A stretch of 64,000 bases of DNA from JBAOHV01 sp037045265 (GTDB lineage: Bacteria > Actinomycetota > Acidimicrobiia > Acidimicrobiales > Microtrichaceae): positions 248,001 to 312,000 of the forward strand of contig JBAOHV010000019.1 in assembly GCA_037045265.1 (NCBI GenBank), written 5' to 3'. Below are positions 50,090 through 60,441 of this stretch, in pieces; position 1 is the first letter of the stretch, and each line of letters opens with the position of its first letter. The notes beneath the pieces are model-generated. The model had not been told where the DNA came from. It searched no databases and worked only from the letters and a program-made list of their open reading frames with translations. The translations under genes and the position numbers were made by a program.

Positions 50090-51515
50090 TCAGGCCTCCC
50101 GGCGCCGACCGACCAGGACGAGGGCGGCCCCGCCGAGCAGAGCGGCAGCACCCGGAACCAGCAACAGCGGAGAGTCCGTACCGGTCGTGGGGAGAGTCGA
50201 GGGAGCGGAAGCCGTCGAAGCCGAATCGGCGTCCACCGTGTCGGAGCTCTGCGACAGACCCTGCACCTGGGCGCCAACCGTCGTGGCAGGCAAGGTGGTC
50301 GATGGAGCAACGGTCGTGCTCGACGCAACCGTGGTCGAGGTCGTCGAGGTGGTCGAGGTCGACGTGGTCGTCGTGGTCGTCGCCGGTGTGCAGTCCAACG
50401 GGGTCACACCCGAGGTGACGTCGCCGGGCTCGAACACGAAGGGCTCGCCGGCTGCGACACCCAGCGCCTGCGCTGTGGCGAAGCCGTTGGGAGCGTTGTT
50501 GGACCCGGGGAAGGTGAACGCACCGCGGTCGGCCTCCGGGGCTTCGCAGCCGAGCTGGAACGACAGCAGTGCTGCCAGAGGCGTGCGGCTCCTGTCTGCG
50601 AATCGGGACGAGTCGGCCTGGTCGACCGCGATCAACGACGACAGGACCAGCGCTGTGGAGTTCGGGTCGGTGCCGTAGCCCGCCATCTGGCCCCAGCCGC
50701 CGTCGGCCTCCTGCACCCGGTCGAGCCAGCTGAGCGCGGCGTCAGTGGCGTCACCGTCCTGCTCCCCGAGAGCCCGCGAGAGCCGTGATCCCGGCCGCAG
50801 TGGCGTTCGTGTCGGGACCGACGAAAGCCGCCGGGTCGGCGGCGCAGGGCACGGCCAGATCCGACCGGTACGGCATCCACGAGCCCGAGTCGTCCCCGGA
50901 ATCGCACTGCTGCGACGCCAGCCAGTCGACCGCGAGCTGATCGGGTGTCTCGCCCGCAGCGATCAGCGCCGCGATCGAGTACCCCTGCCGGAACGCGCCG
51001 TCGTAGGTCGGCGAGGACGAGCCGTAGAGCCCTGCGTCCACGCCATCGACGCGCATCGTCGACTCGAGTCGGGCGATCAGGTCGCCGCCAACCCCCGTAC
51101 CGACCGAACGGGGGTCGTGCCCGGTGACGATCGCGAGCATGATCGCTCGGGCGATGCGTCCGGGGGCATCCGCCCCGCCAACCGTCACAGCTGATTCGCG
51201 ATCGGTGACCAGTGCGTCCCAGACGTCTTCGACCTGGTCGCCACCGGTTCCCGAGGCGACCAGACCGAGGGCTCCATCCAGGGTCACACCCCAGTCAGCG
51301 GAACCGAAGTTCTGCATCGGAATGCCGGCGTCGAGCTGGGTGGCCAGCCAGGCGGCTCCATACCTTGCGGCCGTCGGGCCGTCCTCGGTCGGTGCCGCGC
51401 CGACCGGCGAAGCTCCTGTACCCACCACCAGGGCGGCGGTGCCCACGACTACGGCCACCGATGCCCTTCTCGCCCTGGCCGTCAGGCCCCGCCAGTCGTC
51501 TCGCCTTCTCAGCAC
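50090..51515 (-). CDS. LPxTG-anchored prenyltransferase-repeat (alpha/alpha-barrel) surface protein, B12-regulated (frame-broken)
   Basis: About 475 residues from a GTG at 51515, which has a GGAG ribosome site (an ATG at 51527 lacks one). A signal peptide ends near GASPVGAAPTED. The body has repeats of the squalene-oxidase/prenyltransferase type (AAWLATQLDAG ... ADWGVTLDGALGLVASG; QEADGGWGQMAGYGTDPNST), which form an alpha6/alpha6 barrel, the fold of the N-terminal domain of transcobalamin. A Thr/Ser-rich stalk, the LPTTG sortase motif, a membrane helix and RRREA end the protein. One extra base near 50765 breaks the frame. It follows a cobalamin riboswitch and is 6 nt from the DUF4430-like gene. 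Confidence 0.78.
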
Positions 51516-51639
51516 AGCACACTCCATTGTCCGGGTGCGGATTCCCGGATCGGCTGCGCCCGACCGACGACGCGGTCAAGGTTTCGGCTTCCCGGCTCCC
51601 GCACCGCTTTCCACGACGGTTGAAGAGGAGCCAACCCCG

Positions 51640-51760
51640 CAACGGGTCCTCCGACTCGTGGCGCACCACGGCACGCCACCCACGGCTGCGGGACAGCGCC
51701 GGCTTCGCACCGGCTTCCCCCACTGCGGGACTGGATTGACTTCGCAATCGACTGTACCGA
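51640..51760 (-). promoter_or_regulatory. Cobalamin riboswitch
   Basis: In the minus-strand sense the leader contains GGGGGAAGCCGGTGCGAAG followed by CCGGCGCTGTCCCGCAGCC and GTG. This is the conserved cobalamin core (GGGAA-x-CCGGTG-x-A-x-CCGG-x-CxGxCCCGC). About 30 nt later GAGTCGGAGGACCCG matches the B12 box. It lies after aspS and before the exported alpha-barrel gene, so that gene pair should be repressed by B12. Downstream GC-rich inverted segments (51560-51640) may be the expression platform. Confidence 0.9.
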
Positions 51761-51784
51761 AGTGGCACGGCGACGGCGAGCGGA

Positions 51785-53555
51785 TCAGGTCGAGCGCGGT
51801 AGCAGCCGCAGACCGAGCTCCTCGAGCTGGGCCGGGTCTATCTCGGTAGGAGCCTGGGTCAGCGGGTCGCTCCCGGACTGGGTCTTGGGGAACGCGATCA
51901 CCTCGCGGATGTTCTCCTCGCCCAGCAGGAGTGCCACCAGCCGGTCGATTCCGAAGGCGAAGCCGGCGTGGGGTGGCGCGCCGAACCGGAAGGCGTCGAG
52001 CAGGAAGCCGAACTTGAGCTGCGCCTCGTCGTCGCTTATCCCCAGCAGGTCGAAGATGCGTCGCTGTACTGCCTGGTCGTGGATACGGACGCTTCCCGAG
52101 CCGAGCTCCCAGCCGTTGAGAACCAGGTCGTAGGCCTGGGAGCGGACCGACAGCAGCTGCTCGGCGTCGCCGTCGAGGAGGCCCCAATCGTCCTCGTGGG
52201 GCATCGTGAACGGGTGGTGCGCCGGGACCGGCCGGCCGGTCGACTCGTCCACCGACTCGAAGAGCGGGAAGTCGACCACCCAGAGGAACCGCAGACCGCC
52301 CTCGTTCACCGGCGGACGTCCGAGCTCGAGGCGCAGCAACCCCAGGACGTGCGATGCCTTCGCCCAGTCGTCGGCAACCAGGTACAGGACGTCACCGACC
52401 TGGGCGCCGCACCGTTCGACGATTCCAGCGAGCTCTTCCTCGGAGAGGAACTTCGCGACCGGCGAGTTGAGCGTGGGCGTACCGTCGTCGCCGGCCTCGA
52501 CGCGCATCCACACCAGACCCTTGGCGCCCCACCGCTTGGCGCGGTCGGTCAGGTCGTCGAGACGACTGCGGGTCGTGTCGGCTGCCGCGCCCTCGTGGCG
52601 CAGTCCCTTGATGGATGCTGCCTTGAAGGCGTTGAACCCCGTGCCGGCGAACAGGTCGGTCAGCTCGATCAGCTCCATACCGAAACGCACGTCCGGCTTG
52701 TCGGATCCGAACCGGTTCATCGCCTCACGCCAGGTGATGCGCTCGACCTCACCCAGCGACTGATCCGTCACCTCGGCGACGACTGCAGACACTGCCGACC
52801 CGATCGCGGCGAGCACGTCCTCCTGGCTGGCGAAGCTCATCTCGGCATCGAGCTGGGTGAACTCGAACTGGCGGTCGGCACGCAGGTCCTCGTCGCGGAA
52901 ACACCGCGCGATCTGGTAGTAGCGATCGACTCCGCCGACCATGCACAGCTGTTTGAACAGCTGGGGGCTCTGGGGCAGCGCGTAGAAGGTCCCCGGTCGG
53001 GTCCGCGCCGGTACCACGAAGTCACGTGCCCCTTCGGGTGTGGATGCGATGAGCATCGGCGTCTCGATCTCGACGAAGTCCTGTTCGTCCATCGCCGAGC
53101 GGATCGCCCTGTTGACCCGCGCACGGGTCCGCAGGTTGTTCTGCATGTCGTCGCGACGCATGTCGAGGTAGCGGTGACGCAGACGCACCGTCTCGTCCAC
53201 GTCCGTTCGCGCGTTCGTCGAGAGGGAACGGTGGCGGCTCGGCCACCGAGAGGATCTCGACGCTGCAGTCGCCGACCTCGATCTGGCCGGTTGCGAGCTG
53301 TGCGTTCACGGTGCCGTCGGGGCGCGGACGGACCGTCCCGGAGATCCGGACCACGTACTCGCTGCGCAGGTCGGCGGCGCCGTCCACCACGCACTGCACG
53401 ATGCCAGAGTGGTCACGCAGGTCGATGAACGCCAGGTGCTCTCCGTGCTCACGACGGCGGGCGACCCAGCCACAGAGCACCACCTGCTCGCCGACGTGGT
53501 CGGTTCTGAGGTCGCCGCAACGGTGGGTGCGCATGGATGTTGAGTCGGAGATCAC
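51785..53555 (-). CDS. aspS: Aspartyl-tRNA synthetase (frame-broken)
   Basis: Class II synthetase of the bacterial type, about 590 residues. N-terminal OB-fold (VVLCGWVARRREHGEHLAF), motif 2 CFRDEDLRADRQFEFTQLD, a GAD insertion domain and motif 3 GIDRLVALLLGEENIREVIA. The frame breaks near 53208 by one extra base before VDETVRLRHRYLDMRR. The GTG start overlaps the hisS stop (GTGA); an ATG at 53534 is the alternative. Confidence 0.96.
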
Positions 53556-54885
53556 GTAGCTGTCCTGGGTGTGTCGATGCTGGTGGAGGTGTGGCTGGTG
53601 ATCCCCGGGAGAGACCGACGCAGCTCGGCGACAAGGCCGTCACGGGCGACGCGTCCGCTGCTCGCCACCGCCGAGCGCCCGCACGGTGACTGCGCCCGCG
53701 GGCGGCTTCGTCCTCGCCGACGATCAGGGCGAGGTCCGCGCCGGACCGGTCGGCGCTCTTCATCTGCGACTTCATGGAACCGCCGCCGAACCTGCGGTCG
53801 GCGCGGAAGCCGGCGGCGCGGGAGCTCGTGGGTCAGGTCCCTTGCCGTGGTTCCGTCGACGACATCGACGACGAACACATCGAGCTTCGCCGCCACTGCC
53901 GGGAAGACGCCTTCGGCGTCACATGCGAGCAGGATCCTGTCGACACCGAGGGCGAAGCCGATCCCGTCGGTGGGCGGGCCGCCGAGGTCCTCGGCGAGGC
54001 CGTCGTAACGCCCTCCCCCGCCGACGGCGTTCTGCGCTGCGTCGAGCGCGGTCGCGGCGAACTCGAAGGTGGTCCGACGGTAGTAGTCGAGCCCTCGCAC
54101 GAGCAGCGGTGATTCGGTGTATTCGACCCCGACCGCATCGAGGCCCTGCAGCACGCGCCTGTAGTGCTCCGCCGAAGCGTCCGAGAGGTGGTCCGAGATC
54201 CGGGGAGCACCGTCGACGACCGCACGGTCGCCGGGCCGCTTCGCTGTCGAGCACCCTGAGCGGGTTGCGCCCGAGGGTGGACCGCGCCGGCTCGCTCAAC
54301 TCGTCGCTGCGTGACTCGAAGTAGATCCGGACGGCCTCCGTGTAGCGGGCACGGTCGTCGTGGTCACCGAGCGAGTTGACCAGCAGCTCGACCTTCGTGA
54401 GCCCGAGCGACGCGAAGAACCTCGCGGCAAGCGCGATCACCTCGACGTCGAGGTCGGGGTCGTCCACACCGAGCGCTTCCACTCCGATCTGGTCGAACAT
54501 CCGGTACCGGCCCTTCTGGGCACGCTCGTGACGGAAGTTGGTGCCGGAGTACCAGACCTTCCACGGGAGCGCCGGGCGGTGCTGAACGAAAGCCCGAACG
54601 ACACCGGCGGTGATCTCGGGCCGCAGTGCGATCCGAGAGCCGTCCTTGTCGACGAAGTCGTACATCTCCTTGGTGACCACGTCGGTCGCCTCACCCACAC
54701 GCAGGAAGACCCCGAGCTCCTCGAGCAGCGGTGGCACCACTTCGCCGTAGCCCGCCGCTGTCGCCATCAGAGCGAACTGCTCGACCAGCGCCCGGCGCCC
54801 GCGCGGAGTCGGGCGGCAGGACGTCGTGCATCCCCTTGAGGGTGCGGAAGCTGCTCGTCAGGGGTGCAGCGGGGGCGTCGGTCAC
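53552..54885 (-). CDS. hisS: Histidyl-tRNA synthetase (frame-broken)
   Basis: Class II synthetase, about 444 residues from a GTG at 54885. Motif 2 region WYSGTNFRHERAQKGRYRMF, histidine motifs LVRGLDYYRRTTFEF and GGGGRYDGLAEDLGG, and the C-terminal anticodon-binding domain (MKSQMKSADRSGADLALIVG). The frame breaks near 54800, 54210, 53830 and 53710, so no single ORF covers it, yet the joined protein is complete. It precedes aspS, the usual pair. Confidence 0.94.
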
Positions 54886-54915
54886 GGCGTCCCACGCTAC
54901 CGGAGCCGCGCCCGG

Positions 54916-56133
54916 CTACTGACCCGAGCGGTTCATGAACGACCTGACCTGGTCCAGCAGGTCGTCCTCGTGCCAGTGATAGATGGTCGGTACGCCGGTC
55001 GCCTCCTGGTGGGCCAGGGCGATCCAGTCCATCGTCCGGTGGCAGTCCTCGTCCTCACGCACACGGGTCAGACCGCCCAGAACGCACGCCGGGGTCGACG
55101 GGTCCAGGCAGATCGCGACGGGTAGCACGTAGCTACATGACCGCATCAGCTTGATGGTGCCGTCGTAGAGCGGCTGCAGATGGAGCGTGTTCGTCTCACC
55201 GGGGTCGTCGCCGCGACGTTGACGCCAAGCCGCGCGCGCCTTCTGCATGAGCTTGGGCAGCATGAGGTCCTGGCTTCCGCTCGCTGCCATCGCGAGCAGC
55301 TGTCCGCCTCGGGCCATCCGCTCGTTGAGCTCGTTTCGCATCACCAGGTTGTTCGCCCGCGCCAGATCCGGGTCGAGCCTGGATCGCCGTCTCGAGTGCG
55401 TCTGGGGAACAGTCAGATAGGTGCGGGTCCCCGACTGCAGCAGCTGGAGTGCCGGGATGTTGAACGCCTGGCGGGTGGCGACCATGCGCGACACGAGCAC
55501 ATTGGCGCGCTCCGCTGTCTCATCGAGCGTCGTGCGCTCGCCGAGCACCCCGAAGCTGCGACCGGGGGCCATGAGCGCCGACTGCAACGCGCCCATCACG
55601 ATGGCGATGTCGATGATCTGGCCGTGGTTGGTCACCAGCGCGACGTTCGCGTTCTCGGTGAACAGCAGGTGGTAGAGAGAGGTGAGCAGGTGGTCGTTGC
55701 GCGGGTCGGTGAACGCCGGTGTGATCACCTTGTCCACATCCGGGTACGCAGCCTTGACGTACAGCTCGAGCGTCTCGATGTTGCTCGGGTCCGGCTCGAC
55801 CACCACGCACGACGGGTCGTGATACGACAGCGCCGGGTTGTAGGCGAGCTCCTGGAGGATCGACGAGTGGGAGGGCCGCACCAGGCTCGCCAGCATCTGG
55901 TAGTACGCGACCGGGTCGGTCGACGCGAGGAGCTCTCTGGCACGATCCAGCGCCGACGCGTCCTCTCCACCCTCTGCCCGGACCTCCGAGCCGGGGTCCA
56001 CATCGGCGGTGATGTCCGGGCCGGGGTCGACCCGGTCTTCGTCGACCGGCTCGTCGAAGTCGTAGCTGCTCTGCACGAGCTGCAGCGCGGGCGAGTCGTG
56101 CGACCTCGTCCGACGCTCACGGGGACCACTCAT
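54916..56133 (-). CDS. Hypothetical acyltransferase-like protein
   Basis: About 405 residues from the ATG at 56133 (MSGPRERR); the open frame extends further but without a ribosome site. An acidic N-terminal ~60 residues precede an alpha/beta region with VALVTNHGQIIDIAIVMGAL, which contains an N-H-x4-D motif like that of glycerol-3-phosphate acyltransferases. The later segment MLPKLMQKARAAW and VLPVAICLDPSTPACVLGG fit an acyltransferase core loosely. The function is uncertain. Intact; upstream of hisS on the same strand. Confidence 0.55.
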   Translation of the reverse strand: MSGPRERRTRSHDSPALQLVQSSYDFDEPVDEDRVDPGPDITADVDPGSEVRAEGGEDASALDRARELLASTDPVAYYQMLASLVRPSHSSILQELAYNPALSYHDPSCVVVEPDPSNIETLELYVKAAYPDVDKVITPAFTDPRNDHLLTSLYHLLFTENANVALVTNHGQIIDIAIVMGALQSALMAPGRSFGVLGERTTLDETAERANVLVSRMVATRQAFNIPALQLLQSGTRTYLTVPQTHSRRRSRLDPDLARANNLVMRNELNERMARGGQLLAMAASGSQDLMLPKLMQKARAAWRQRRGDDPGETNTLHLQPLYDGTIKLMRSCSYVLPVAICLDPSTPACVLGGLTRVREDEDCHRTMDWIALAHQEATGVPTIYHWHEDDLLDQVRSFMNRSGQ

Positions 56134-56323
56134 CGGGGGCTCCGGCCAGTCGCGTCTGCGGTCATACGATTCCCTGTAGTCGACACCGTGGATTCCGACC
56201 CCTTCGCCTGCGCCGACGTTACGGCACCGGCACAACGATGCGCACGGGGGCGCGGGGCGCACTTGGACCGGTGATCACGTCTACCCTCTCGGTATCAGCG
56301 GGAACACGGATGGGGGAGGTGAC

Positions 56324-56431
<108 letters not shown>

Positions 56432-56535
56432 TGCCGTCGGCCCCGGTTCACCCGGGGCCGACCGGAGCGACACTCCGCAGTCAGGTCACATTGCCCCGCT
56501 GTCAGGTCCCTCGGGTCCGCCCGGGTCGGCTCGCC

Positions 56536-56934
56536 TCAGGTGGCGTGCAGCCAGAGCTGCTCGAGATCACCGGGGCGTCGGGTGGCGATCAGCGAGAACA
56601 GCTCGACGCGCAACTCCGGATCCATGACGGTGAAGTCGATCCCGTACATGACCCGACCGTCATCACGGGGCACCATCCGACGTACGACTCCCCGGGCGGT
56701 ACGTCCCTCATGGGTCAACTCGACCGCCGAACGCACGACCATCCCTTCGATCGCCCGAGCGATGATCCCGGCACCCGACACCGACAGATCCACCAGGTAG
56801 GCGGGCTCTGTCACCTCGACACGCTTGATCCCACCGAGCAGGCCACGTGTCCGCTCGGTCGCGGTCATCCGGAGCGCGACCGGCCCGACCGCTCCCCGCT
56901 CGGCGATCCGTCGTTCCCGGTCATGTGAGGCCAT
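56536..56934 (-). CDS. PilZ domain protein
   Basis: 132 residues, intact. The PilZ core VDLSVSGAGIIAR (D-x-S-x-x-G) is present with the beta-barrel continuation and YGIDFTV near the C terminus. The RxxxR motif for cyclic-di-GMP (probably RERR-IAERG at the N terminus) is plausible but not exact. It is downstream of rel on the same strand, about 40 nt away. Confidence 0.8.
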   Translation of the reverse strand: MASHDRERRIAERGAVGPVALRMTATERTRGLLGGIKRVEVTEPAYLVDLSVSGAGIIARAIEGMVVRSAVELTHEGRTARGVVRRMVPRDDGRVMYGIDFTVMDPELRVELFSLIATRRPGDLEQLWLHAT

Positions 56935-56976
56935 GCCGTGTTCTTCGGCACCGATGGCTCGCCAGTTGAACCTGCG

Positions 56977-59209
56977 TCAGGTCGACGGGTCTCCGACGGG
57001 ACTCGCTACACCCGGCACGACCCGGTAGGCGTCATAGACAGAATCGATGCCTCGCAAACGGTTGAGGACCTGATCCAGGTGTGAGGGGTCGCCAAGCTCG
57101 AACTCGAATCGCATCTTCGAGACACGGTCGTGACCGCAGTGGCTCTGGCTCGACAGGATGTTGACGTGGTTGTCGGACAGCGTCGACGTGACGTCCTGGA
57201 GCAACCGGGGCCGGTCGAGCGCCTTGACCTCGACCAGTGCCACGAAGTGACCTGCGGCGTCGCTGTCCCAGTCGACGTCCACGATCCGTTCTGCCTGTGC
57301 CCCCGCGAGCGACGAGGCGTTCGCACAGTCGGTTCGGTGAACCGAGACACCGCGGCCGCGGGTGACGAAGCCGATGATGGCGTCACCCGGAACCGGGGTG
57401 CAGCACCGCGCCATGCGAACGAGCATGTCGTCATAGCCCTCGACGTGCACCCCGGCGGGACGCCCACGACGACGGGTGGCGGTCAGATGTGGGGTCGAGA
57501 CGACCTCTTCACGGGTCACGTCGGGCACCCTCACGAGGGCCTCGATACGACTCGCCACGGATTCCGGAGATGTGTGGTGCTCACCGATGCTCGTGTACAT
57601 GGCATCGGCGCTCGCGAACTTCAGCTGCTCAGCGACCGTGACGATCGCGTCGCCACCCAGGATCTTCTGCACGGGCAACGCGGCGCGACGCATCGCCTTG
57701 ATCAGCGAGTCACGACCGGACTCCAGGGCGTCCTCGCGTCGTTCGCGTGAGAACCACTGGCGAATCCGGCTCTGCGCACTTCGGGTGGCCACGAAACCCA
57801 ACCAGTCGCGGCTGGGGCCCGCACCGGCGACCTTCGAGGTGAAGATCTCCACCGTGTCACCCGACGACAGCTTGGTGTCGAGTGGCACCAGTCGGCCGGC
57901 GACGCGGGCACCGATGCAGCGGTGCCCCACCTCGGTGTGGATGGCGTAGGCGAAATCGACCGGTGTGGCGCCGAGAGGGAGGGTGACCACGTCGCCGTTC
58001 GGGGTGAACACGAAGACCTCGTCCTGGTCCAGGTCGATCTTGAGGTTCGCCATGAACTCGCCCGGGTCGGTCATCTCCTGTTGCCAGTCGACGATCCGGC
58101 TCAGCCAGGCGACGTCCTCGGAGTGCCCCTCCTTGTAGGAGAAGTGCGCAGCCACACCCCACTCGGCACGGTTGTGCATCTCCTGTGTGCGGATCTGCAC
58201 CTCGATCGGTTTGCCCTCGGGGCCGATCACAGTCGTATGCAACGACTGGTACAGGTTGAACTTGGGCATCGCGATGTAGTCCTTGAACCTGCCGGGAACA
58301 GGGGTCCACAACGCGTGGATCGATCCCGAGAGCCGCGTAGCAGTCCTTGGAGCTGTCGACGATCAGGCGGATGCCGACCAGATCGAAGATCTCGTCGAAC
58401 GCCTTACCACGCACGACCATCTTCTCGTAGATCGACCAGAGGTGCTTCGGGCGACCGGTCACCTCGGCCGTTATGTTCACGTCACCCAGTCGGTTGCGGA
58501 CCTCGGCCATGACCCGTTCGACGTAGGCGTCGCGTTCGGGCGCCCTGTCGGCGACCATGTGATCGATCTCCGCGTAGCGCTTGGGGTACAGCGAGGCGAA
58601 GCAGAGGTCCTCGAGCTGCTGCTTGATCTCCTGCATGCCCAGGCGGTGCGCCAGCGGCGCGTAGATGTCGAGGGTCTCCTGTGCTGTGCGTTCCTGCTTC
58701 CAGTCGGGCAGCGCGGCGATGGTGCGCATGTTGTGCAGCCGGTCCGCCAGCTTGATGACCAGGACGCGCAGGTCCTTGGCCATGGCGACGAGCATCTTGC
58801 GCATCGTCGCGGCCTGTTGGGCCTCCTTCGACTCGAAGTGGATCCGCTCGAGCTTCGTGACACCGTCGACGATCGCTGTGACCTCGGGGCCGAAGCGATG
58901 ATCGACGTCCTCGAGGGTGATGACGGTGTCCTCGACCGCGTCGTGCAGGAGGGCGGCAGCGATCGTGATGTCGTCCATGCCGTAGCGGGCGACGATCCCC
59001 GCGACTGCGAGCGGATGGGTTATGTAGGGCTCACCGGAGCGGCGCAGCTGGCCGTTGTGGGCGCCGGCAGCCATTCGGTACGCCTCGGTGATCATCCCGG
59101 TCGAACGACGCGGATGGAACTTCTTGAACTGCTCGTTGATCGCCTGGACCTCCATCGCTGGAGGCTGGCTGTGGCGACGCCAGGGAAGGACGCGTGTCAC
59201 CGTGGCCAT
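56977..59209 (-). CDS. rel: Bifunctional (p)ppGpp synthetase/hydrolase (frame-broken)
   Basis: About 743 residues. Hydrolase HD domain AAALLHDAVEDTVITLEDVD, synthetase motifs GRPKHLWSIYEKM and FDLVGIRLIV, TGS domain (DEVFVFTPNGDVVTLPLGAT), zinc-finger-like CCTPVPGD and a C-terminal ACT domain (DRPRLLQDVTSTLSDNHVNI). It is the single long RelA/SpoT homologue of actinobacteria. One extra base near 58322 breaks the synthetase domain. It is downstream of secF. Confidence 0.95.
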
Positions 59210-59319
59210 GTCGTCACCCCTGTCGTGAGCACCGCGGCACGAAGCATCACCGTGTCAACGCCAGAGACGGCTGCATCCTTCCCAGAAGAGGCGGTTGTGG
59301 CAGATCCCTCGTCAGCACC

Positions 59320-60441
59320 TCAGCGCTTGCGGGTCTTGCGCGGCCGCGGGGGGTGTCCCCCGACGTTGACCGACAACGGCGGAGCATCACCAGAACGTGA
59401 ACCGGCGGGCACCTTCACCCCGCCGGTGGCGGTCGACAGGCCACCGGACGGCTCATGCCAACGAGTGTCGGAGACGTCGACGCCCTTGGTCACGAGACGC
59501 TTGCGGATCTCGGACCAGCGCTTCTCACGCTCCTTGAGCGCCACCTCGATCGGCGCTGCGACGAACAGCGACGAGTAGACACCGAGCATCAGACCGATGA
59601 TCAGCGCCAGGGAGAAGTCGACGAGCAGCGGCTGGTCGAAGAGGTAGCCGCCGATGACCAGCATGGCGACGATCGGCAGCAGCGTCGTGATCGACGTGTT
59701 CACGCAGCGCATGAGGCTCTGGTTGAGCGTGCGCCGCATGATCATGGCGTAGGTGAACTGGCCGGTGCGTCCGTAGCGGTGCATCCCGTCCTTCATGCGA
59801 TCGAACACCACGACCGTGTCATAGAGCGAGAAGCCGAGGATCGTCAGGAACGCGATCACCGTCGCCGGGGTGACCTCGATCCGGAACACCGAGTACACGC
59901 CGACCGTGATGATGACGTCGTGGACGACGCCGAGCATCGCGGCGAGGGCCATCTTGGGCTCGAGACGCCACGCCAGGTAGCCCGCGACCAGGATCACGAA
60001 CCAGATCAACGACTGGATCGCCTGACGGGTGATGTCCGAACCCCAGGAGGGGCCGATCGTGTTGACGGTGACGTCGCCTGGTTGGAGTCCGGCCGCCTCG
60101 GCCAGAGCGTTCGCCACCTCTGAGCCGGTGTCGACGTCCGCGACCTGAGATGTGATGCGGATGATGCGCGTACCGTCCGCCGTCGTCGCTTCCTGGAGCT
60201 TCGCTCCGTCGGCGGCGTCGAACTGAGCCAGCACCTCGCGGGCCTGGTCGGTGCTGAACTCCTGGGACTGCACCGCCCAGGTCGACCCACCCTCGAAGTC
60301 CAGGCTCAGCACCAGACCACGGGTGATCAGGGAGACGATCGAGATGACGACGCAGATGGCCGACACGACGAGCAGCCGGCGTGACCACTTGGGGAAGTCG
60401 AAGTCGGTCTCTCCGCGGTATGCCCTGGACAAGGCGCTCAT
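59320..60441 (-). CDS. secF: Protein translocase subunit SecF
   Basis: 373 residues from the ATG at 60441 (MSALSRAYRGE), which overlaps the secD stop (ATGA). Six membrane helices with a periplasmic loop after the first; LGFSLYDTVVVFDR is the SecF signature. Together with SecD it uses the proton gradient to pull exported proteins. The very long apparent ORF that joins SecD to SecF is a frame artefact of a secD indel, not a fusion. Confidence 0.95.
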   Translation of the reverse strand: MSALSRAYRGETDFDFPKWSRRLLVVSAICVVISIVSLITRGLVLSLDFEGGSTWAVQSQEFSTDQAREVLAQFDAADGAKLQEATTADGTRIIRITSQVADVDTGSEVANALAEAAGLQPGDVTVNTIGPSWGSDITRQAIQSLIWFVILVAGYLAWRLEPKMALAAMLGVVHDVIITVGVYSVFRIEVTPATVIAFLTILGFSLYDTVVVFDRMKDGMHRYGRTGQFTYAMIMRRTLNQSLMRCVNTSITTLLPIVAMLVIGGYLFDQPLLVDFSLALIIGLMLGVYSSLFVAAPIEVALKEREKRWSEIRKRLVTKGVDVSDTRWHEPSGGLSTATGGVKVPAGSRSGDAPPLSVNVGGHPPRPRKTRKR

